This document shows positions 16,419-24,603 of a DNA stretch of 64,000 nt, piece after piece. Every line of letters starts with the position of its first letter. Within the stretch, counting starts at the first letter, position 1. A model generated the notes under the pieces. That model was not told the origin of the DNA. It saw only the letters and a list, made by a program, of their open reading frames with translations, and did no database searches. Location: contig NZ_CP060825.1 of the NCBI RefSeq assembly GCF_014489615.1, positions 1,839,501-1,903,500 of the forward strand. Direction: 5' to 3'. The position numbers were made by a program, and so were the translations under genes. Source of the DNA: Streptomyces genisteinicus. Its GTDB lineage: Bacteria; Actinomycetota; Actinomycetes; Streptomycetales; Streptomycetaceae.

Positions 16419-16775
16419 CTAGCTGAAGGAGTCGCCGCAGGCGCAGGAACCCGTGGCGTTCGGGTTGTCGATGGTGAAGCCCTGCTTCTCGATGGTGTCG
16501 ACGAAGTCGATCGAGGCGCCGCCCAGGTACGGGGCGCTCATGCGGTCGGTGACGACCTTGACGCCGCCGAAGTCCTTGACGACGTCGCCGTCGAGCGAGC
16601 GCTCGTCGAAGAACAGCTGGTACCGCAGGCCGGAGCAGCCGCCGGGCTGGACGGCGACACGCAGCGCGAGGTCGTCGCGGCCTTCCTGGTCGAGCAGGGC
16701 CTTGACCTTGTCCGCGGCGGCGTCGGACAGGAGGATGCCGTCGCTGACTGTGGTCTTCTCGTCCGATACGGACAT
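16419..16775 (-). CDS. erpA: Iron-sulfur cluster insertion protein (HesB/IscA/ErpA family)
   Basis: The 118-aa A-type carrier delivers Fe-S clusters to apo-proteins. The three conserved cysteines are in QPGGCSGLRY and the C-terminal CACGD. LSDAAADKVKALL and the glycine-rich beta core are standard. Length is normal. The ATG is preceded by GGGAGAAG. It sits next to nadA, whose product needs a [4Fe-4S] cluster, and near the Rieske gene. ErpA and IscA cannot be told apart by sequence reading alone, so the symbol is tentative. Confidence 0.92.
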   Translation of the reverse strand: MSVSDEKTTVSDGILLSDAAADKVKALLDQEGRDDLALRVAVQPGGCSGLRYQLFFDERSLDGDVVKDFGGVKVVTDRMSAPYLGGASIDFVDTIEKQGFTIDNPNATGSCACGDSFS

Positions 16776-16930
16776 CTGCTTCTCTCCCGGGTTGTACGGA
16801 GACTGCTTGCCGACGATTGCAACCGGCGTGGCCGCGGATTCATTCCGGGGCCGGGGTCTTTCCCTTTTTCATGCTCGCACACCGGCCCGGCACGGGGTAA
16901 CGCCCCGGGGAAGAGGGGGTGCGTCACATC

Positions 16931-16982
16931 GACGCTATGGCCGTCGTCAAAGTGACGTGAAGCGGTTATGATAGATAGCGTC
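16931..16982 (+). promoter_or_regulatory. nadA promoter with a spaced inverted repeat
   Basis: TCGTCA (16944-16949) and TATGAT (16967-16972) make a -35/-10 pair with a 17-bp spacer. GACGCTAT (16931-16938) and ATAGCGTC (16975-16982) are exact inverted repeats that bracket this promoter. The right arm covers the expected transcription start. This arrangement would suit a repressor that responds to NAD status, but the factor is unknown. Confidence 0.55.
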
Positions 16983-17027
16983 ATATAGACGAGAAGTCTC
17001 CTGTCAGACGAAGAAAGGGTGCGTGTC

Positions 17028-18212
17028 GTGACCACCGCCCACACCACCGAGCTCGATGTCCAGCCGTCGCCGCTCGCCCTCCTGCTGCTCGGCCGCGAGG
17101 CCGACCCCCGGAGCGAGCGCGGCGTAGAGTGCCCCGGCGACCTGCCCTCCCCCTCCGACCCGGACCTGGTGGAGCGCGCCCGCGCGGCCAAGGAGAAGCT
17201 CGGCGACAAGGTCTTCGTCCTCGGACACCACTACCAGCGCGACGAGGTCATCCAGTTCGCGGACGTGACGGGCGACTCCTTCAAGCTGGCCAGGGACGCG
17301 GCGGCGCGGCCCGAGGCCGAGTACATCGTCTTCTGCGGCGTGCACTTCATGGCCGAGTCCGCCGACATCCTCACCACCGACGACCAGAAGGTCGTCCTGC
17401 CCGACCTCGCCGCCGGCTGCTCGATGGCCGACATGGCGACGGCCGAGCAGGTCGCCGAGTGCTGGGACGTGCTCACCGAGGCCGGCGTCGCCGAGCAGGT
17501 CGTGCCCGTCTCGTACATGAACTCCTCGGCGGACATCAAGGCGTTCACCGGCAAGCACGGCGGCACGATCTGCACCTCGTCCAACGCGAAGCGGGCGCTG
17601 GACTGGGCGTTCGAACAGGGCGAGAAGGTCCTCTTCCTGCCCGACCAGCACCTCGGGCGCAACACCGCGGTCCGCGACATGGGCATGTCCCTCGACGACT
17701 GCGTCCTGTACAACCCGCACAAGCCGAACGGCGGCCTGACCGCCGAGGAGCTGCGCGGCGCGAAGATGATCCTGTGGCGGGGGCACTGCTCGGTGCACGG
17801 CCGCTTCTCGCTGGAGTCGGTGAACGACGTGCGCGAGCGGATCCCCGGCGTGAACGTCCTGGTGCACCCCGAGTGCCGACACGAGGTCGTCGCGGCCGCG
17901 GACCACGTGGGCTCGACCGAGTACATCATCAAGATGCTGGAGGCCGCCCCGGCCGGCTCGAAGTGGGCGATCGGCACGGAGCTGAACCTGGTCCGGCGGC
18001 TGGCGAACCGATTCGCCGGCGAGGGCAAGGAGATCGTGTTCCTCGACCGGACCGTGTGCTTCTGCTCGACGATGAACCGCATCGACCTGCCGCACCTGGT
18101 GTGGACCCTGGAGTCGCTGGCCGAGGGCACGCTGGTCAACCGCATCGAGGTCGACAAGGAGACCGAGAGCTTCGCCAAGCTGGCGCTGGAGCGGATGCTG
18201 GCCCTGCCGTAA
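17028..18212 (+). CDS. nadA: Quinolinate synthase NadA
   Basis: The 394-aa enzyme condenses iminoaspartate with dihydroxyacetone phosphate to quinolinate, the second step of de novo NAD synthesis. Family motifs include LGHHYQRDEVIQFAD, FCGVHFMAESADIL, SYMNSSADIKA, PDQHLGRNTA, LWRGHCSVH and VHPECRHEVV. The cysteines in VHFMAE...AAGCSMADM, HPECRHE and TVCFCSTMNR include the three [4Fe-4S] ligands. GAAAGGG lies 8 bases before the GTG at 17028; an in-frame GTG at 17019 sits on that ribosome-binding site and is less likely. nadB and nadC are not in the window. The gene is transcribed alone. Confidence 0.96.
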   Translation: MTTAHTTELDVQPSPLALLLLGREADPRSERGVECPGDLPSPSDPDLVERARAAKEKLGDKVFVLGHHYQRDEVIQFADVTGDSFKLARDAAARPEAEYIVFCGVHFMAESADILTTDDQKVVLPDLAAGCSMADMATAEQVAECWDVLTEAGVAEQVVPVSYMNSSADIKAFTGKHGGTICTSSNAKRALDWAFEQGEKVLFLPDQHLGRNTAVRDMGMSLDDCVLYNPHKPNGGLTAEELRGAKMILWRGHCSVHGRFSLESVNDVRERIPGVNVLVHPECRHEVVAAADHVGSTEYIIKMLEAAPAGSKWAIGTELNLVRRLANRFAGEGKEIVFLDRTVCFCSTMNRIDLPHLVWTLESLAEGTLVNRIEVDKETESFAKLALERMLALP

Positions 18213-18228
18213 GGGACCACCGCACGGC

Positions 18229-18270
18229 GGCGTGTGTCCCCACCGCGTGGTCGCGGTGGGGACACACGCC
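18229..18270. terminator. Bidirectional terminator after nadA
   Basis: A perfect 19-bp stem (GGCGTGTGTCCCCACCGCG and its complement, TGGT loop) separates nadA from the convergent sugar-biosynthesis fusion gene. It also marks the left edge of the glycan locus. Confidence 0.92.
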
Positions 18271-18279
18271 TCCGTGCGG

Positions 18280-21021
18280 CTAGAAGTCGTCCGGGTAGGG
18301 GACCGTCAGGGCCCGGGGGCCGGGGGGTGCGGAGGCGGGGAAGCCCGGGATCATGGCGGCCAGCGACCGGCGGGTGCCGGCCGCGTCGTTGCGTTCGGCG
18401 GCCGCGTAGAGCCCCGGGAGCGACCTGCGCAGATCCCCGAGGTCCGGCGCCGCGGCCGACGCCGTCGCGAGGATCTTCGGATGGGCGGTCGGCGCGTAGC
18501 TCTCCTGTTCCGAGAACAGCGACTCGCTCAGCTTCTCCCCCGTGCGCAGGCCCGTGAAGCGGATCTCCGGGTCCGGCACGTTGACCGACCGGGCGAACTT
18601 GTGGACCAGGTCGACGATCCTGACCTCGTCCCCCATGTCGAGGACGAACACCTCGCCGCCCCTCGCCAGCCGGGCCGCCTCCAGGACCAGCCCGACCGCC
18701 TCCTCCACGGTCATGAAGAACCGGGCCACGTCCGGGTGGGTGACCGTCACCGGCTCGCCGGAGGAGAGCTGTTCGGCCAGGACGGAGAGCAGGGAGCCCC
18801 GGCTGCCCAGCACGTTGCCGAACCGCACGGCCGCCAGCACGCACTCCCCGCCCGCGTTCGCCTGCACGGTCAGTTCGGCCAGCCGTTTCGTCGCCCCGAG
18901 GATCGAGATGGGGTCGGCGGCCTTGTCCGTCGAGATCAGGACGAACCGCTCCACCCCGCTCGCCAGCGCCGCCTGCACGAGGTTCTCGGTGCCCAGCACG
19001 TTCGACTTCACGCCCTCGCACGGATGGCGTTCCAGCAGCGGCAGGTGCTTGTGGGCGGCGGCGTGGAAGACCACGTCGGGGCGCTGCTCGTCGAAGATCT
19101 GGCGGACGCGGCCGCCGTCGCGGATGTCGCAGATGAGGATGTCGTCGTCGACGAGCGCGTCGCCGTCCAGCTCCAGCTGGAGGCGGTGCAGGTTCGACTC
19201 GTCGTGGTCGAGCAGGAACAGCCGGGCCGGTTCGAAGCCGCGCACCTGCCGGCAGAGTTCGCTGCCGATGGAGCCTCCGGCCCCGGTGACGAGGACCCGC
19301 TTCCCCGCCACGATCGAGCGCGTCTCGGGGCTGACGACGTGCATCTCCGAGCGCCCGATGAGGGTGTGGACGTCCAGGGCCCGCATGTCGCTGCCCACCA
19401 CGTCGCGCCGGAGCGCCGCGATGAACGACGGCAGGTAGCGCACACTGACCCCCGCCGCGCCGGCCTGCCGCACCACGTGGCGGAACCGTTCCGGGCTGAG
19501 GCCCGGGATGGCCACGACGACCGCCTCGGCGCCGTGGGCGAGCGCCGCCTCCCGGGTGTCGTCCAGGCCCCCGAGGACCGGCAGGTCCGCGGGGCCGGCG
19601 TCCGCCGGGCGGTCGTCGAGGAAGCCGATCGGGCGCAGACCGAACTCCGACGCCCCGGCCAGGTCCCGGGCCAGCGCCCGGCCGGCCTCGCCGGCGCCCA
19701 CCACCAGCGTCCGCAGCCCGCGGCGGCCCCCGGGGGCCGGCCCGTCCGGGTGCCTGCGCTCCGCGGCCGGGGGCCGCGGAGCAGGGGCGCGGCGGGCGGC
19801 CGGCGGGACCGGGGCGCGCGCCAGCCGCGCGAGCTCGTCGGCGACCCGGTCCACCGAGGAGTCCGGCAGCCCCGGATACATGGGCAGGGAGAGCAGGAGC
19901 GGGAAGAGGGCGTCGGCTCCCGGGAGGCCGCGGGGGGACACCGCGGCCTCCCGGAAGAAGGGCATGTGGTGCAGGGGCGTGAAGTGGACCGACGTCCCGA
20001 TCCCCCGGTCCGCGAGGCGCTCCACCAGGTCGTCGCGGCCGGTGCCGAACCCGGCCAGGACCCGGACGGCGTACAGGTGCCAGGCGTGCCCCCCGCCCTC
20101 CGGCACGTCGAGCGGCTCGATCCCCGGCACCCCGGCCAGCGCGTCCGCGTACCGCGCCGCTATCGCGTCGCGCCGCCGCTGCCACGCGCCGAGCCGGCGC
20201 AGGTGCGCCCGTCCGATCGCCGCCTGGACGTCCGTCATGTTCGCCTTCAGGCCGGCCTCGTCGACCGTGTACCGCCAGCTGCCGCCGGGGAGGTTGCGCC
20301 GCCACGCGTCCGCGGACATGCCGTGGAGCCGGGCGCGGCGGAACCAGGCCGCCCGCTCCTCGTCGCCGGTGGTGATCATGCCGCCCTCGCCGATGGGGAG
20401 GTTCTTGGTGGCGTAGAAGCTGAAGCAGGCGGCCGGCGAGGCGGATCCGACGGGGTGCCCGCCGGCCCGGGTGCCCAGGGCGTGCGCGGCGTCCTCGACG
20501 ATCCGGTCGAGCGGCAGCCCTGCCGCCTCGGCGAGCTCCGCGACGGGCGCCGGGGCGCCGGCGTAGTGCAGGACGACCATCGCGGCGGGCCGGCCGCAGG
20601 CGCGGACGGCCCGGTCGACGGCCTCGGGGGTGGCCGTCGCCGTGCGCGGGTCCACGTCGACCAGGGCGGGGCGCAGCCCGGCGTGGAGGATCGCCTCCGC
20701 CGCGCCGCAGAAGGTGACGGCCGGGATCAGCACCAGGCTTCCCGGCGCGAGCCGCAGCGAGCGCAGGGCGAGTTCGAGCGCCGCGGTGCAGGAGCTCACC
20801 GCGACCGCGTGCGGTGCCCGCACCCAGGCGGCGAACTCGTCCTCGAAGCGGGCGGTCTCGCGCCCCGTGGTCAGCCACCCGGAGGCCAGGACGCCGTGCA
20901 CGGCCCGGCGTGCGTCGCGGGTGACGGTGGCGGCGGCGAACGGCACCTCGCGGGCGTTGGCGGCGGACGGGGAGCCCGCCCGCTGCCGACCGGAACGGGT
21001 CCTCAGACGGTGGACCGTCAT
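18280..21021 (-). CDS. Bifunctional DegT-type aminotransferase / CapD-type NDP-sugar dehydratase fusion
   Basis: One uninterrupted 913-aa frame joins two enzymes usually encoded separately. Residues ~25-405 are a DegT/DnrJ/EryC1/StrS sugar aminotransferase (SSCTAALELAL, VEDAAHALG, FSFYATKN with the PLP Lys at 206). A Pro/Ala-rich linker (405-436) follows. Residues ~437-545 are a CoA-binding-like Rossmann domain (VVGAGEAGRAL), and ~574-890 an extended SDR of the CapD/WbpM/PglF type (VTGAGGSIGSELCRQ, ICDIRD, HAAAHKHLPL, STDKAADPI, RFGNVLGSRGS). The four N-terminal membrane helices of WbpM/PglF are absent. Together they should turn a UDP-N-acetylhexosamine into a 4-keto-6-deoxy, then a 4-amino-4,6-dideoxy sugar. 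The ATG at 21021 has AAGGA 7 bases upstream. Confidence 0.9.
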   Translation of the reverse strand: MTVHRLRTRSGRQRAGSPSAANAREVPFAAATVTRDARRAVHGVLASGWLTTGRETARFEDEFAAWVRAPHAVAVSSCTAALELALRSLRLAPGSLVLIPAVTFCGAAEAILHAGLRPALVDVDPRTATATPEAVDRAVRACGRPAAMVVLHYAGAPAPVAELAEAAGLPLDRIVEDAAHALGTRAGGHPVGSASPAACFSFYATKNLPIGEGGMITTGDEERAAWFRRARLHGMSADAWRRNLPGGSWRYTVDEAGLKANMTDVQAAIGRAHLRRLGAWQRRRDAIAARYADALAGVPGIEPLDVPEGGGHAWHLYAVRVLAGFGTGRDDLVERLADRGIGTSVHFTPLHHMPFFREAAVSPRGLPGADALFPLLLSLPMYPGLPDSSVDRVADELARLARAPVPPAARRAPAPRPPAAERRHPDGPAPGGRRGLRTLVVGAGEAGRALARDLAGASEFGLRPIGFLDDRPADAGPADLPVLGGLDDTREAALAHGAEAVVVAIPGLSPERFRHVVRQAGAAGVSVRYLPSFIAALRRDVVGSDMRALDVHTLIGRSEMHVVSPETRSIVAGKRVLVTGAGGSIGSELCRQVRGFEPARLFLLDHDESNLHRLQLELDGDALVDDDILICDIRDGGRVRQIFDEQRPDVVFHAAAHKHLPLLERHPCEGVKSNVLGTENLVQAALASGVERFVLISTDKAADPISILGATKRLAELTVQANAGGECVLAAVRFGNVLGSRGSLLSVLAEQLSSGEPVTVTHPDVARFFMTVEEAVGLVLEAARLARGGEVFVLDMGDEVRIVDLVHKFARSVNVPDPEIRFTGLRTGEKLSESLFSEQESYAPTAHPKILATASAAAPDLGDLRRSLPGLYAAAERNDAAGTRRSLAAMIPGFPASAPPGPRALTVPYPDDF

Positions 21022-21124
21022 CGCATGATCCTTCACGTAGTCCTGCCCGGGTCTCCCGGGCCGTGGCGCCCCCGCCGGCCCCTGGGCGGGCCGCCGGTCG
21101 CCCGGACGGCACCGCGGGGGAATT

Positions 21125-21145
21125 CGTACATTTACGTTGTATACG
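21125..21145. promoter_or_regulatory. Shared regulatory element, left copy
   Basis: GTACATTTACGTTGTATA lies in the divergent region between the sugar-enzyme fusion and the glycoside hydrolase. An almost identical element (three mismatches over 21 bp) occurs at 33331-33351, the other divergent promoter of the glycan locus. It sits 64 bp upstream of the hydrolase start and 104 bp upstream of the fusion gene, a position suited to a shared operator or activator site. Confidence 0.6.
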
Positions 21146-21173
21146 TACATGATGGACCCGGCCGCGGTACCGG

Positions 21174-21201
21174 GTCAAACGGTGCGTTCGACGCATATAC
21201 T
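21174..21201 (+). promoter_or_regulatory. Promoter of the glycoside hydrolase gene
   Basis: GTCAAA (21174-21179) and TATACT (21196-21201) form a -35/-10 pair with a 16-bp spacer. The -10 ends 7 bp before the GTG at 21209, so the transcript is probably leaderless. Confidence 0.6.
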
Positions 21202-21208
21202 CTCCGGC

Positions 21209-22336
21209 GTGGTGCGAATCCGCGCGGAACGACGGCTGGTCCTGCTCGCGGCCCTGGCGGTCCTCGCGGCGTCGCTGCTCGGCACCGGATGCGGCGCGCC
21301 CGACCCGCCCGGCCTGCGCCTGGGGATCTCGTACGGCAACACCCTGGTCCGGATGCCGGACGGCGAGCTCGCCGCCGCGCTCGACGACGCCCGGACCCTC
21401 GGTGCGGACTGGGTGCGGACGGACCTGTCCTGGCAGGACATCCAGGACGACGGCCCGACGACCTACCGGTGGCACCTCTTCGACCGTGTGGCCGGGGCGG
21501 CGGCCGCCCGCGGGCTCACCCTGCTGCCCGTCCTGGCCTACACGCCCCCCTGGGCGAGACCCGCCGGATGCACCCACGACCAGACCTGCCCGCCGGCCGA
21601 CAGCGGGGCCTTCGCCCGGTTCGCCGCGGCCGCGGCCGAGCGGTACGCCCCGCGCGGGGTGCACACCTGGGAGGTCTGGAACGAGCCGAACCTCGCCGGC
21701 GCCTGGCGGCCGGCGGCCGACCCCGCGGGCTACAGCACGCTGCTGAAGGCGACGAGCGGGGCCCTGCGCCGCGCCGACCCCTCGGCGCGGGTCATCCTCG
21801 GCGGCCTCGCCGCGACGCCGACGCGAGGGGGCGACATGGACCAGGCGGAGTTCCTCGCCGCCGTGTCGGCACGCGGCGGCAACAAGGCCGTGGACGGCGT
21901 CGGCTACCACCCGTACACCTACCCCCTCCTGGCGAGCGCCCGGACCGCGCACGGCACGGCCTGGGACGCGATGGACGCCGCGTCCGGCGGTCTGCGGAGC
22001 GTCCTGCGCCGCTACGGCACCCCCGACCTGCCCTTCTGGATCACCGAGTACGGCGCCCCGACGGACGGACCGGGAACCGCCTCCGACGGCAGGCCGCAGG
22101 CGACCTCCCCGAGGACGACGCATGTGACCGAGGCACGGCAGGCCGCCATCGCGGCCGACGCCGTGCGGACCGCCGCCGCCGACGCCGATGTGGCCGCGCT
22201 GATCTGGTACTCGGACCGCGACCTCGGCAGGGACCGGGCCACCAACGAGAACTTCTACGGCCTGCGCAGGGCCGACGGCAGCGCCAAGCCCGCGTTCGAC
22301 GCCCTGCGGGGGGCCATCGCCGGGCTCCGCGGCTGA
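21209..22336 (+). CDS. Secreted (beta/alpha)8 glycoside hydrolase, GH5/GH39-like
   Basis: The 375-aa protein has an export signal (LVLLAALAVLAASLLGTGC). The Cys could be lipidated, but the lipobox is poor because Gly replaces the usual Leu at -3. The TIM-barrel part reads like clan GH-A: WVRTDLSWQDIQ, LPVLAYTPPWA, WEVWNEPNLAG (acid/base Glu in NEP), GVGYHPYTYP and FWITEYGAP (nucleophile Glu). Substrates could be mannosides, xylosides or the local polysaccharide itself. The GTG at 21209 is chosen from the TATACT box 7 bp upstream; a longer frame from 21137 would begin inside the regulatory region. Its last 82 bp overlap the convergent glycosyltransferase gene. Confidence 0.82.
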   Translation: MVRIRAERRLVLLAALAVLAASLLGTGCGAPDPPGLRLGISYGNTLVRMPDGELAAALDDARTLGADWVRTDLSWQDIQDDGPTTYRWHLFDRVAGAAAARGLTLLPVLAYTPPWARPAGCTHDQTCPPADSGAFARFAAAAAERYAPRGVHTWEVWNEPNLAGAWRPAADPAGYSTLLKATSGALRRADPSARVILGGLAATPTRGGDMDQAEFLAAVSARGGNKAVDGVGYHPYTYPLLASARTAHGTAWDAMDAASGGLRSVLRRYGTPDLPFWITEYGAPTDGPGTASDGRPQATSPRTTHVTEARQAAIAADAVRTAAADADVAALIWYSDRDLGRDRATNENFYGLRRADGSAKPAFDALRGAIAGLRG

Positions 22337-24603
22337 GACCCGCGCCGCCCGTGGCCGGACCGGTGGCACCGGTCCGCGTGGTCCGCCGACAGCAGCGCGC
22401 GCAGCAGCGCGACGTAACGGCCGGTCAGAACGGGCCAGGGATAGCGTTCCACCGCCCAGGCGCGCGCGGCCGCGCCCAGCCGGTCGCCGAGGCCGCTCTC
22501 GTCCAGGACCCGCCGGCAGGCGCCGGCCAGCGCCTCGGCGTCGCCCGGCGGGGCGAGCAGACCCGTCACGCCCGGCGAGACGATGTAGGCGATGCCGCCC
22601 ACGTCGGAGCCGACCACGGGCGTTCCGCACGCCATCGCCTCCATCAGGGCGATGGGATGGCACTCCGCCTCGCTCAGCGACGGCAGCACGAAGGCCGCCG
22701 CGCCCTGCACGGCCCCGACGAGGTCGTCGCCGAAGAGTTCGCCCGCGAAGTCCACCCGGTCGCCGACGCCGAGACGTTCGGCCAGCGCCTTGTGGTCGGG
22801 GACGGCGTCTCCCCCGCCGACCAGGCGCAGCCGCGTGCCGGGCCGGTCCCCCAGCAGCGCGAACGCCCGCACCAGCACGTCCACGCCCTTCCACGCCGAC
22901 GCGCGCTCCATCCGGCCGACGTAGAGGAGCGTGCGCGCCCGCGCCGACGGCGGCGGCCCCGGGGTGAAGCGGTCGAGGTCCACTCCGGGGGTGATCTGCG
23001 TGGCGTGCGGCCGGCCGGACGCGAGGGACACCGGCGACACGGGGGCGAGCGCGCAGGCCCGGCGGAAGACACGCGGCAGGATGTGCCGCTCGTACAGGCC
23101 GATGACCGCGTCGAGGTGACCGCGCCCCTTGCGCATGGAGCCCGAGTGGTACGTCAGCACCGTCGGCCGCGGCCCCGAGAGGAGGACCGCCAGGTCGCCG
23201 AGTCCGGGGACCGGGGCGTGGGCGTTGACGGCGTCGGCCCCGAGCCTGCGCAGCCAGAGCCGGACCTGGAACGGCCACAGCGGGCTGACCGGTGTGTTCG
23301 ACAGCCGCGCCCAGGTGCCCAGCCGGACGACGGGCACGTCCCCGCCCTCGACCGAGGTGCGCCGGCCCGCGGTGTTCGACGTGATGACGGCGGCCCGGAA
23401 GCCGGGCTCCCCGGCGGCGGCGTGCGCGATGCGCTGCGCGTAGTTCTCCGCGCCGCCGACGTTCGGCGGGTAGTAGGGCGACACCACGGCCAGCGTCCGC
23501 CGCCGGCCCCGGTCGAGGGCCCGTTCGAGGACGGCGGCCGTACGGTCGGCCTGACGCTCCCACGCGGTGTCCGGAGCCGCGTCACCGGAGTGACCGCCGG
23601 CGGGCACGTCGCCGCCCAGCGCCCGGTCCAGCACCGCCACCAGGCCGGCCGCGTCGCCGGCCGCGAGGTGCCAGAGGTGGCCGCCGGACGTACGGGGGGC
23701 GGCGCCGCCGGGATGGAGGACGACGACCGGCCGGCCGCAGGCCGCGGCCTCCGCGAGCACCGCGGCGTACTCGTCGTGGCCCGCGGACACGACGACCACC
23801 CGGGCGCGCCCGTACGCCTCGGCCGGTGTGCCGGCCGCCGGGCGGGCCGGGACCACGAGCCCGTGACCGGACCGGGCCCGGCGGGCGCGGCGGGCGCGCT
23901 CCGCGGCCGTGGCCGCCCGTCCGGAGACCTCGACCCGTACCTCCGGGACGGTCCGCGCCAGCCGGCCCGCCGCCCTCAGCACCTCCGCGAGGCCGTCGAA
24001 GCCCGCCGTGCCGGAGCGGGGGCCGGCGAAGAGGATCTGCGGTGCGGGTGCGGGCGGGCGCCGGGGGAAGTCGCCCGGGTCCACCCCGGGGGCGATCGTC
24101 GTCGCGCGTGCCGCGACGAGGGCGGGAAGCGCGGCCGCCACGCACTCGCAGGAGCAGACGGCCTCCTGGGCCCGGTACGCGGTGGCGGCGAGCACGGTCC
24201 GGTCGTACGCGGCGCGCACCGCGCCGGTGGCGGGACCGCCGTGGTAGGTGAGGACGAACGGGGTGTCCGCGCACGCGCGGGCGGCCGCACCGGCGAGGAG
24301 CGGGGCGCCGGCGTGCACGTCGACGACGTCGACGGCCTCCTCCGCCACGATGTGCCGCATCCCGCGCAGCCAGTGCGCCGCCCCGGACGCGGGCGCGGCC
24401 GGGACCGCGATGCGGTGCACGCGTATCCCGTCCGGGCGGTCGTGGACTCCGGCGGGCGCGTCCGGCCCGGCGGCGGTGGCCACCACCACCCGCAGGCCGT
24501 GGCGTGCCCGGAGCACCTGCGCGAGGCCGTCCGCGTACCGGGCCGCGCCGCCCGGACCGGGAGGGAAGGCCGGGGTGGCGATCAGAACTGAGGACACCGT
24601 CAT
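22255..24603 (-). CDS. Tandem GT4-GT4 glycosyltransferase
   Basis: The 782-aa protein contains two complete GT-B glycosyltransferases in a row. The first (~1-365) starts SSVLIATPAFPPGPGGAARYADGL and has a weaker donor-site signature (DEYAAVLAEAAACG). The second (~370-740) starts RTLAVVSPYYPPNVGGAENYAQRIA and has a clear EX7E motif (EAECHPIALMEAMACG). Both lack membrane helices and would act at the inner membrane face, adding two sugars in sequence. The ATG overlaps the upstream GT stop (ATGA). The last ~30 residues are basic and low-complexity, and the 3' end overlaps the opposite-strand hydrolase gene by 82 bp. It is the last gene of the operon. Confidence 0.88.
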   Translation of the reverse strand: MTVSSVLIATPAFPPGPGGAARYADGLAQVLRARHGLRVVVATAAGPDAPAGVHDRPDGIRVHRIAVPAAPASGAAHWLRGMRHIVAEEAVDVVDVHAGAPLLAGAAARACADTPFVLTYHGGPATGAVRAAYDRTVLAATAYRAQEAVCSCECVAAALPALVAARATTIAPGVDPGDFPRRPPAPAPQILFAGPRSGTAGFDGLAEVLRAAGRLARTVPEVRVEVSGRAATAAERARRARRARSGHGLVVPARPAAGTPAEAYGRARVVVVSAGHDEYAAVLAEAAACGRPVVVLHPGGAAPRTSGGHLWHLAAGDAAGLVAVLDRALGGDVPAGGHSGDAAPDTAWERQADRTAAVLERALDRGRRRTLAVVSPYYPPNVGGAENYAQRIAHAAAGEPGFRAAVITSNTAGRRTSVEGGDVPVVRLGTWARLSNTPVSPLWPFQVRLWLRRLGADAVNAHAPVPGLGDLAVLLSGPRPTVLTYHSGSMRKGRGHLDAVIGLYERHILPRVFRRACALAPVSPVSLASGRPHATQITPGVDLDRFTPGPPPSARARTLLYVGRMERASAWKGVDVLVRAFALLGDRPGTRLRLVGGGDAVPDHKALAERLGVGDRVDFAGELFGDDLVGAVQGAAAFVLPSLSEAECHPIALMEAMACGTPVVGSDVGGIAYIVSPGVTGLLAPPGDAEALAGACRRVLDESGLGDRLGAAARAWAVERYPWPVLTGRYVALLRALLSADHADRCHRSGHGRRGSQPRSPAMAPRRASNAGLALPSALRRP

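Noticed and set aside
17231..24591. Very long open frames on both strands (about 2100 codons each) across nadA and the glycan locus
   Set aside because: They are Arg/Gly/Pro-rich shadows produced by high-GC third-position bias. They cross real gene boundaries and show no motifs, while other frames give clear proteins.
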